Shown here: positions 14,661-19,950 of the stretch, in pieces | Layout: every line of letters begins with the position of its first letter | How positions within the stretch are numbered: position 1 is the first letter of the stretch | Origin: an uncultured Eubacteriales bacterium | GTDB taxonomy: Bacteria > Bacillota > Clostridia > Oscillospirales > Acutalibacteraceae | DNA: 23,326 nucleotides | Reading direction: 5' to 3' | Assembly: GCA_934486455.1 (NCBI GenBank) | Contig: CAKSPR010000029.1 | Location: 1-23,326, forward strand | Notes under the pieces: model-generated | The model's database searches: none | What the model saw: the letters and a program-made list of their open reading frames with translations, nothing else | Told to the model about the DNA's origin: nothing | Program-made: the position numbers and the translations under genes

Positions 14661-14721
14661 AATTTGCAAAATTAAGACTGACAGCGAGCCGTCACGGAGT
14701 TTTAACCGACCGCAAAGCTGC

Positions 14722-14804
14722 CGAAAACGAAAGCCGCCGAAAAACGAAAGCCGCCGAAAAACGAAGGCTGCCGAAAAACGAAGGCTGCCGAAAACGAAGG
14801 CCGC
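14722..14804. repeat. Five 16-17-bp tandem repeats in the MATE-GGDEF intergenic region
   Basis: Five head-to-tail units of the form CGAAAAACGAARGCYGC occur at 14722-14737, 14738-14754, 14755-14771, 14772-14788 and 14789-14804, with a degenerate half-copy before them. The outer copies lack one A. The array lies just past the stop of the minus-strand GGDEF gene and is not part of any convincing reading frame. Confidence 0.9.
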
Positions 14805-14866
14805 CGCAGATTTTCAAAAGGTCTTTCGGCCGCGGAAACCGTTTCGGCAGAGCGTCTGTCGCGGAA

Positions 14867-16003
14867 TTATTTAAACTCGCTTTCCTTCTTTGCCTGTTTT
14901 ACGAGATACATTGCATTGTCGGCGCGGGAAATGAGATTCTGTATGCTGTCGTCCTTTTCGGAATACTTGGCATACCCCACGCTTATACCGATGTCGATAC
15001 CGCTTTCGATGATATATTCGTCAAGCTTTCGACAGATGCTGTTTATATCTTCTCCCACGGACAAAACCTTGAGTATAACAAGCTCGTCCCCGCCGTATCT
15101 TGCACAGTAGCTTTTTGTTTCCTTGCAAAAGCTTCTTATTACCGAAGAAAGCTTTCTTAAAATTCGGTCGCCCTCGCTGTGTCCGTAGCTGTCGTTTATT
15201 TCTTTAAAGGAATCAACATCAATAAACATAAAATACAGATTTTGATCCGGTTTAAGCTCCTTTACCGTTTTCGAAAGGTGATCCATAAGCTCCAATCGGT
15301 TGGGAATACCTGTTAACGGATCAAGGGAAATTTTAAGCTCGAGAGAATTGATGTATATAATCAGAATGGCGAGCGTCGCGCCGACCACCAAAACGGGACG
15401 GTCGGGAATAAGGCTTTGAAGTACGCTGCAAATGATGATAAATACGGTACAGAAGGAGTAGGAGATAAGCTCGCTTTTTACAGAAAAAATATTGTTTTTC
15501 TTGGCGTAAACAAAGCTGCTTACCGAGGCGGCAAGGAAGTAGGCGCAGGAAATGAGGGGCTGCAGGAAGAAAAGATCGCTTCGGTGATACACGCCGTCGG
15601 AATCAATGGTAAAAATGAAGTCAGTGAAGGGAGAGATTATAAGGAGCGTAATCAGAACAAACATCGGAATGGCACAAGCAAGCAATCCCTTTGTGTTTTC
15701 GGCAAAGCTTTTGTCGTGCAGGGTTTTGACATATATAAGCGAACAATAGGCCAAAAAAGCATAGGAGGAAAAATATATGATGTTGGTCAAATAAAGGGCG
15801 GGTACAATGAATGAGGTGTTTGCGATGATGATGAGCCGCCCGAGTATGTCAAAGGCGTTTATCGAGATCATCGAAAGCACAAGCAGGGTGAGCCAACGGG
15901 AGTTTGTGGCTTTTTCCAGCGAAACCGCCGAAAGCTTGAACAGGGTAATTACCATTATGGCAATACACATTATATCAATTTCTATATGAAGAAATTCTTC
16001 CAA
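14867..16003 (-). CDS. Membrane-anchored GGDEF protein (probable diguanylate cyclase)
   Basis: A 378-residue protein. Residues about 1-220 are hydrophobic with around six or seven predicted membrane helices and no recognisable sensor family. A GGDEF domain follows from about 225: SLDPLTGIPNR opens it, FIDVDSFKEINDSYGHSEGDRIL holds the metal and guanine-binding residues, and the active-site loop is RYGGDEL at 302-308. Phe to Leu in the fifth position is tolerated in active enzymes. I see no RxxD inhibitory site upstream of the loop. It probably makes cyclic di-GMP in response to a membrane signal. The start is TTG 16003, with GTGAGG about 4 nt upstream. The gene has its own promoter with an inverted repeat. 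Confidence 0.9.
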   Translation of the reverse strand: MEEFLHIEIDIMCIAIMVITLFKLSAVSLEKATNSRWLTLLVLSMISINAFDILGRLIIIANTSFIVPALYLTNIIYFSSYAFLAYCSLIYVKTLHDKSFAENTKGLLACAIPMFVLITLLIISPFTDFIFTIDSDGVYHRSDLFFLQPLISCAYFLAASVSSFVYAKKNNIFSVKSELISYSFCTVFIIICSVLQSLIPDRPVLVVGATLAILIIYINSLELKISLDPLTGIPNRLELMDHLSKTVKELKPDQNLYFMFIDVDSFKEINDSYGHSEGDRILRKLSSVIRSFCKETKSYCARYGGDELVILKVLSVGEDINSICRKLDEYIIESGIDIGISVGYAKYSEKDDSIQNLISRADNAMYLVKQAKKESEFK

Positions 16004-16068
16004 AGCGCCTCACCGACCTTTCTCTTGGCTTTTAAAAAGTTGATACGCATCTCTTTTATACAATATAT

Positions 16069-16097
16069 AGTATATAGCTGTTATAAAAGATTGTAAA
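16069..16097 (-). promoter_or_regulatory. Promoter of the GGDEF gene
   Basis: On the minus strand, TTTACA (16097-16092), a 17-nt spacer and TATACT (16074-16069) place the start of transcription near 16062 and give a leader of about 60 nt. The -35 box lies within one arm of the inverted repeat at 16089-16123. Confidence 0.68.
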
Positions 16098-16123
16098 GTG
16101 TTTATATATGCAATTTTACAATC
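16089..16123. promoter_or_regulatory. Inverted repeat overlapping the GGDEF -35 box (possible operator)
   Basis: GATTGTAAA (16089-16097) and TTTACAATC (16115-16123) form a perfect 9-bp inverted repeat with a 17-nt AT-rich spacer. One arm contains the -35 hexamer of the GGDEF promoter, so a dimeric regulator bound here could control it. The regulator is unknown. Confidence 0.5.
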
Positions 16124-16440
16124 GAAATACATTTTCTATAAATACGGCGTCGTATTTTTTCTTTGTCAAAATTCTTTGTGCAATTTAGACAATAATCGAA
16201 TTGTAATTGTTTGGCCGAAGCAGGCTCAAAAAATCGGGCGGCAATTATGCGGTTATATTATTAAACAGACGATTTTCAGGCGTGCAAAAAGCCGCCGCAC
16301 AAGGTATTGCATTGTGTTAAGCCTTTCACTTGTCAGATGAGTGTTGTCCCGTGGGGTGCGGCAAAAAAGCCTAAAGATAAAAGCAACGGACGGGCAACGG
16401 GAGCGGACAAAGCAGAAATTTAAAAAAATCAAAAAAACTA

Positions 16441-16469
16441 TTGCTAAAACCGTACGCTTATGCTATAAT
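16441..16469 (+). promoter_or_regulatory. Promoter of tRNA-Gln
   Basis: TTGCTA (16441-16446), 17-nt spacer, TATAAT (16464-16469). Transcription would start near 16476, leaving a leader of about 98 nt before the mature tRNA. Confidence 0.75.
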
Positions 16470-16507
16470 ATCAAACGCGCGGTTGCAGGCGGTTAAATAC
16501 GCGTAGC

Positions 16508-16557
16508 GTCGGATCTGCCGCACAGCCCGGAAACCGAGCGGCGGCTTTAAATCCGAC
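16508..16557 (+). other. Structured leader upstream of tRNA-Gln
   Basis: GTCGGAT (16508-16514) and ATCCGAC (16551-16557) are perfect complements, with an inner GCCGC/GCGGC pair (16517-16521 with 16538-16542). The 5' leader of the pre-tRNA would therefore carry a GC-rich hairpin 16 nt before the mature 5' end. Confidence 0.55.
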
Positions 16558-16573
16558 CGTCGGCAATATATAA

Positions 16574-16649
16574 TGGGATGTAGCCAAGTGGTTAAGGCAA
16601 CGGACTTTGACTCCGTCACCCGCTGGTTCAAATCCAGCCATCCCAGCCA
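16574..16649 (+). tRNA. trnQ: tRNA-Gln (anticodon UUG)
   Basis: A 76-nt cloverleaf. The acceptor stem is TGGGATG (16574-16580) with CATCCCA (16639-16645), then discriminator G and an encoded CCA (16647-16649). The D arm is GCC...GGC. The anticodon stem is ACGGA/TCCGT with loop CTTTGAC, giving anticodon TTG (16607-16609). The T arm is CTGG/CCAG with TTCAAAT. The U-A-type first pair (T at position 1) is a known glutamine tRNA feature. It is preceded by a promoter and followed directly by a terminator, so it is transcribed alone. Confidence 0.95.
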
Positions 16650-16684
16650 AAAATCCCGTTCACTAAGGTGGGCGGGATTTTTAC
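16649..16684 (+). terminator. Terminator of tRNA-Gln
   Basis: AAAAATCCCG (16649-16658) pairs perfectly with CGGGATTTTT (16673-16682). The T-rich right arm provides the U tract. It begins at the last base of the encoded CCA. Confidence 0.82.
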
Positions 16685-16767
16685 TTCTTACCTCTTCACT
16701 CTTACTTCAAAATAAAAATATGTAACGGGATTTTTGGGAAGTAATAAGTAAAAAGTAATAGGTGAAG
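16681..16767. repeat. Degenerate inverted repeat of TTACTT-type motifs (MITE-like)
   Basis: The left part (16681-16708) is built of TTACTTCTTAC-like words. The right part (16738-16767) is built of their complement, GAAGTAATAAGTAAAAAGTAA. A copy of ACGGGATTTTT (16725-16735) also echoes the tRNA terminator arm. The layout suggests a worn miniature inverted-repeat element, but no target-site duplication or transposase is visible. Confidence 0.4.
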
Positions 16768-17001
16768 GGCGTCGGCTCATACCGATGAGGACGGTTGTCG
16801 CTCGGCGTTCCCGGACGCGGAGGATTATGCGCCGGGGGTCTTGACCTTTCTGCTGCGATTTAATGCCCGAGGCGGTCTCTAAAAGACCAATTGTGTCCGC
16901 GATAACGGGTTAATTTATCCGTCATGCCGTGTGAAAACGCCTTTTTATTCTTCGATTGGGGCGACAGTCGAAATTTTCAGTCAATTTCTTTAAAATATAT
17001 G
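16768..17001. other. Gene-free GC-rich patch then AT-rich sequence
   Basis: Bases about 16768-16900 are clearly more GC-rich than their flanks and contain local palindromes, such as GGTCT/AGACC at 16873-16889. No frame, tRNA or known RNA motif is convincing. The remainder is AT-rich upstream sequence of the next promoter. Confidence 0.45.
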
Positions 17002-17030
17002 TTGACAATTCTTTGGTTTTAAAATATAAT
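17002..17030 (+). promoter_or_regulatory. Perfect consensus promoter for the small membrane protein
   Basis: TTGACA (17002-17007), 17-nt spacer, TATAAT (17025-17030). It matches the sigma-A consensus exactly. Transcription should start near 17037, giving a long leader of about 130 nt. That leader includes the imperfect palindrome CAATTTGTACAAAATTG near 17060 and a small GCGG/CCGC hairpin shortly before the ribosome binding site. Confidence 0.85.
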
Positions 17031-17166
17031 TTATTTGTAGGCAGAAAGAAGATTGTTTTGCAATTTGTACAAAATTGTTGACAGATGTGCATTTTGTGTG
17101 TTTTGTTCTTTTTTCGTCTGTAAAAACAAAAGCGGTATTTCCGCAATATTTTTGGAGGGTATTATT

Positions 17167-17670
17167 ATGGAACAAAAAATCATCACCACTCACAAGGGAA
17201 CGAACTTTCTTAAAGTAACCGGCATCCTTATGATAATCGGCGGCTCGCTGGGCATTATCATAACTCTTATCGGTGCTGCGGCTATCGCCGCCCTTATAAG
17301 CGGCGCAGGCGCTCTTCTCGGTCAGGATTTCATGTCCGAGGCTAATATAAACGGAACTCTTCTTTGGGCCGGATTTGCACTTTCGCTTATCGGCGCCGTT
17401 ATGGAGCTTGTGGCCGGAATTCTCGGCGTTGCCAACTGCCGTAAGCCCGAAAAGGCCAACACCTGCCTTGCATTCGGTATTGTTGTTGCCGTTCTTTCGG
17501 TTGCCGGACAGATCTTCAACGCTGCCGGCGGCGGAACCTTCAGCGTTTTCTCGCTCATCCTCGGCCTTGTTCTTCCCGTGCTTTATATTATCGGTGCCGC
17601 CTTTAATAAGCAGGCTCATTCCGAAATGTCGGCCGCTCCCGAGGAGGCATCCGCTCCCATCGAGCAGTAA
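17167..17670 (+). CDS. Small four-helix membrane protein of unknown function
   Basis: A 167-residue protein that I do not recognise. Four hydrophobic stretches are visible at about 15-46, 63-88, 99-118 and 125-146. They are separated by short loops, including RKPEKAN between the second and third. A soluble acidic, Ala/Pro-rich tail ends in SAPIEQ. There is no signal peptide or catalytic motif. The start is ATG 17167, set by GGAGGG 8 nt upstream; an in-frame start at 17053 would lie in the leader without a ribosome binding site. It has a perfect consensus promoter and a strong terminator, so it is probably a well-expressed single gene. The layout is like many tetraspanning clostridial hypothetical proteins. 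Confidence 0.85.
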   Translation: MEQKIITTHKGTNFLKVTGILMIIGGSLGIIITLIGAAAIAALISGAGALLGQDFMSEANINGTLLWAGFALSLIGAVMELVAGILGVANCRKPEKANTCLAFGIVVAVLSVAGQIFNAAGGGTFSVFSLILGLVLPVLYIIGAAFNKQAHSEMSAAPEEASAPIEQ

Positions 17671-17739
17671 GCTTTAACCGATCTGTCGGAAATTACAATT
17701 GATTTTTCAAACATATTGATTGTTTGACCATTAAAATCA

Positions 17740-17794
17740 GGGGACGAAGAGGAACTTGCCGAACGGCTTTGCTCTTTGTCCCTTTTTCTTTTCT
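17740..17794 (+). terminator. Terminator of the small membrane protein gene
   Basis: GGGACGAAGAG (17741-17751) pairs with CTCTTTGTCCC (17772-17782), 11 bp with one G.U pair. The tract TTTTTCTTTTCTT follows directly. Confidence 0.9.
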
Positions 17795-17821
17795 TGCTTT
17801 TAAATATTGTTGTGTTATAAT
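17794..17821 (+). promoter_or_regulatory. Promoter for the GT28-plsY-like pair
   Basis: TTGCTT (17794-17799), 16-nt spacer, TATAAT (17816-17821). It begins within the U tract of the preceding terminator. The start is expected near 17828. Confidence 0.6.
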
Positions 17822-17833
17822 TAAGACGATAAT

Positions 17834-17875
17834 CCCGCAAAAGCACCGAATTGCCCGAATTTTGTGCTTTTCGGG
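17834..17875 (+). promoter_or_regulatory. Leader hairpin upstream of the glycosyltransferase gene
   Basis: CCCGCAAAAGCAC (17834-17846) pairs with GTGCTTTTCGGG (17864-17875), 12 bp with one bulged C. It begins a few bases after the predicted transcription start and lies 39 nt before the ATG, so it could protect or regulate the transcript. There is no long U tract after it. Confidence 0.5.
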
Positions 17876-17914
17876 CCGTAAGGTGTATAACAGTGCTTAA
17901 AAAGGGGGAATAAG

Positions 17915-19042
17915 ATGAAGGTTCTGATACTTTCCTGCAACACGGGAGGCGGTCACAACGCTGCCGGAGCGGCCATAGCTCAGGCGCTTGAAAAACGGGG
18001 TCATACCGCTGTTTTAACCGATTTCTTGTCCCTTGCGGGGGAAAAGGTGTCGAAGGCCGTTTGCGGAACATACATAGGAATGGTTAAAAACGTGCCGCTG
18101 GTTTTCGGAATGACCTACGGAATGGGCAGAGCGGTCAGCAACGCCGACCGCGCGCTGGGTGTCAGATCGCCGGTATACATTGCCTGCGCCCAGGTGGCCG
18201 ACAAGCTCAAGGATTACCTCGATCAAAACGGCTTTGACGCCGTTATCGCGCCCCACACATTTCCCGCCCTTGCCCTAACCGAGCTTTTAAAAAGGGGAGA
18301 GCCGTGCCCGCTGACCGTAGCCGTCGCCACCGATTACACCTGCACCCCGTTTTTTGAGGAGGAGGACTGCGACTATACGATGATCCCGAGCAAGGCCTGC
18401 ATCGACGAATTCAAAAAGCGCGGATTCAGTGAACAAAAGCTCGTGCCTCTCGGAATACCTGTCTCAGACGATTTTATAATTCGGAAGGGAAAGGAGCAGT
18501 GCCGCAGTGAGCTCGGCCTTTCAAAGGACAAAAAGCTCGTCCTCATAATGGGCGGAAGCATGGGTGCGGGGCACATGGGGCTTCTGCTGAAATTCCTGCT
18601 TGCGGGAACGGGGGATGATGTACACTTTGCCGTTATATGCGGCTCAAATAAACGGCTTTTCAGAAATCTTTCCCATAAATATCTGGGCGAAAAAAAGGTT
18701 AAAATAGTCGGGCATACCGACAAGGTGGCACGGTATATGGAGGCCTGCGACCTCTTTTATACAAAGCCGGGAGGCATAACCTCCACCGAAGGAACGGTTA
18801 TGGGCGTGCCCATGGTGCATATGAAGCCCATTCCCGGCTGCGAAAGCAGAAACCGCCGCCTTTTTGTCAAAAACGGCATGAGCATATCGGCAAGAAGCGT
18901 CCTTTTTCAGGCTCTTTGCGGCATAAAACTTTTAAACGATCCGCAAAAATGCGCCGAAATGATTGCCGCCCAAAAAAAGAAGGGAGCCTCACGCTCGGCC
19001 GATAAAATAGTGGAATTTCTTGAAAATCATGTGGGAGAGTGA
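17915..19042 (+). CDS. GT28-family glycosyltransferase, MGDG synthase/UgtP-like
   Basis: A 375-residue GT-B fold glycosyltransferase related to plant MGDG synthase and Bacillus UgtP. Those enzymes transfer galactose or glucose from a UDP-sugar to diacylglycerol at the inner face of the membrane. The N-terminal MGDG-synthase domain begins KVLILSCNTGGGHNAAG. The segment VATDYTCTPFFEEEDCDYTMIPS links to the C-terminal GT28 domain, which has KLVLIMGGSMGAGHMG and the nucleotide-sugar motif YTKPGGITSTEGTVMGVP. ATG 17915 has GGGGGAA 7 nt upstream. Its stop overlaps the possible GTG start of the downstream PlsY-like gene, so the two are coupled. A lipid acceptor is likely; the sugar is not predictable. 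MurG-like activity is less likely given the N-terminal domain. Confidence 0.88.
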   Translation: MKVLILSCNTGGGHNAAGAAIAQALEKRGHTAVLTDFLSLAGEKVSKAVCGTYIGMVKNVPLVFGMTYGMGRAVSNADRALGVRSPVYIACAQVADKLKDYLDQNGFDAVIAPHTFPALALTELLKRGEPCPLTVAVATDYTCTPFFEEEDCDYTMIPSKACIDEFKKRGFSEQKLVPLGIPVSDDFIIRKGKEQCRSELGLSKDKKLVLIMGGSMGAGHMGLLLKFLLAGTGDDVHFAVICGSNKRLFRNLSHKYLGEKKVKIVGHTDKVARYMEACDLFYTKPGGITSTEGTVMGVPMVHMKPIPGCESRNRRLFVKNGMSISARSVLFQALCGIKLLNDPQKCAEMIAAQKKKGASRSADKIVEFLENHVGE

Positions 19043-19047
19043 CTCTT

Positions 19048-19674
19048 GTGATCTATTTGCTGTTTTCGCTTTTGGGCTACCTTTCGGGCAGCGTTTTGTT
19101 CTGTTACTGTTTCCCCCTTTGGTTTAAAAAAATCGACATAACAAAGCAATCGGACGACAAAAACCCCGGAGCCTTCAACTGCTTTCGGCTTGCAGGGCCG
19201 CTTGTGGGCGTTCCCGCGCTTTTATGCGATCTTTTAAAGGGAGCCGTCCCGGTTTTTGTCGCCGCAAGATTTACCGACATTCAAAGCCCTGCTTTTGCCC
19301 TTGTTTTGATGGCGCCGGTGCTTGGCCACGCCTTTCCGATACTCAGAAATTTCAGAGGAGGCAAGGCCATAACCGTTACCTTCGGTGTGCTTTTGGGTCT
19401 TTTGCCTTTTTGGCAGCCGGTCGCGCTTTTGGCGGTGATTTACCTGTTCTTTTCGCTGTGCGTCAGGGTGTATCCCAACCGTGTCCGATCAATGGCGGTG
19501 TTTTTGTGCTTCGGCGTGCTGTCGGTGGTGTGGCTCAGGGCGGGAGCGGTGTCCTTGGGTTGTGCGGTTAATTCGGCTGTTGTGTTTTTAAAGCACAAAT
19601 TTTCACCCGAAGAGGAGAGCGGACAGAGCTTTGTTAAGCTTCCAGTTATAAACAAAAGATTTTTTGGGAAATAG
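19048..19674 (+). CDS. Divergent PlsY-like glycerol-3-phosphate acyltransferase
   Basis: A 208-residue membrane protein with about five helices, of the PlsY family. PlsY moves an acyl group from acyl-phosphate to glycerol-3-phosphate in the membrane. The three PlsY motifs are recognisable but altered. Motif 1 YLSGSVLF is close to the usual YLLGSIPF. The usual GSGNPGATN is DDKNPGAFN (37-45). The usual FKGGKGVAT is FRGGKAITV. A second, more canonical PlsY probably exists elsewhere; this one may be a paralogue with a shifted substrate. I favour GTG 19048, because GGGAG lies about 10 nt upstream, over GTG 19039, which overlaps the previous stop. It pairs with the glycosyltransferase gene and ends before a strong terminator. 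Confidence 0.82.
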   Translation: MIYLLFSLLGYLSGSVLFCYCFPLWFKKIDITKQSDDKNPGAFNCFRLAGPLVGVPALLCDLLKGAVPVFVAARFTDIQSPAFALVLMAPVLGHAFPILRNFRGGKAITVTFGVLLGLLPFWQPVALLAVIYLFFSLCVRVYPNRVRSMAVFLCFGVLSVVWLRAGAVSLGCAVNSAVVFLKHKFSPEEESGQSFVKLPVINKRFFGK

Positions 19675-19706
19675 TCCTTGCAACACTATAATATATTAAA
19701 CGGAAT

Positions 19707-19738
19707 TTAACCGACGGGTGCTTCCTTTGTTCGGTTAA
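19707..19738. repeat. 8-bp inverted repeat after the PlsY-like gene
   Basis: TTAACCGA (19707-19714) and TCGGTTAA (19731-19738) form a perfect stem with a 16-nt loop. There is no U tract on either strand, so it is not a classical terminator. It may help protect the 3' end of the transcript. Confidence 0.55.
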
Positions 19739-19765
19739 GCATGTTTAAAAAAGTAAAACTAATAT

Positions 19766-19835
19766 AATCCCCTTAGAGCAGACACTTGAAAAGCAAAAAG
19801 CTTTCAAGACTGCTTTAAGGGGATTGTTTTTATTT
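19766..19835 (+). terminator. Long hairpin terminator of the GT28-PlsY-like operon
   Basis: AATCCCCTTA (19766-19775) pairs with TAAGGGGATT (19816-19825). The stem extends inward through GAGCAG/CTGCTT and CTTGAAA/TTTCAAG. GTTTTTATTTG follows as the U tract. Confidence 0.92.
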
Positions 19836-19897
19836 GATGTTTTTCCAAGCATTAAGGCTGTTTTAACCGATTATTAGGGCTTTTAAGGCTTTTTCGA

Positions 19898-19950
19898 AAG
19901 CAATCTCAGAAGCGGTCTCGGCGGTCTTTCACGGTGCTCAGAGATTGCTT
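19898..19950 (-). repeat. 10-bp inverted repeat spanning the stop of the metal ATPase gene
   Basis: AAGCAATCTC (19898-19907) and GAGATTGCTT (19941-19950) are perfect complements. One arm lies in the last codons and stop of the ATPase gene (19938-19950). The stem could act as a 3'-end stabiliser or weak terminator on the minus strand, but no clear U tract follows. Confidence 0.55.

Larger units (their letters stand above)
14563..14866. other. Convergent intergenic region (304 bp)
   Basis: This gap between the convergent MATE (plus) and GGDEF (minus) genes holds the hairpin terminator and the 17-bp tandem repeats. I see no gene, promoter or RNA in the rest. Confidence 0.7.
16004..16440. other. 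Gene-free region upstream of the GGDEF gene
   Basis: Apart from the GGDEF promoter and inverted repeat, no gene is supported in this stretch. A frame of 80 codons on the plus strand (16098-16340) has no ribosome binding site and an unconvincing composition. A 7-bp complement, GCCGCAC (16294-16300) and GTGCGGC (16356-16362), flanked by A runs, could form a hairpin across 55 nt, but I cannot match it to a known RNA. Confidence 0.5.

Noticed and set aside
14722..14804. CRISPR array
   Set aside because: The units are head-to-tail with no unique spacers, so this is a simple tandem repeat.
16098..16340. 80-codon frame upstream of the GGDEF gene on the plus strand
   Set aside because: It starts at GTG without a ribosome binding site, lies in AT-rich regulatory DNA, and its composition is not protein-like.
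16775..16815. Hammerhead-ribozyme-like core (CCGATGAGGACG)
   Set aside because: The invariant CUGAUGA is CCGAUGA, and no GAAA partner or closing stems I and III can be drawn.
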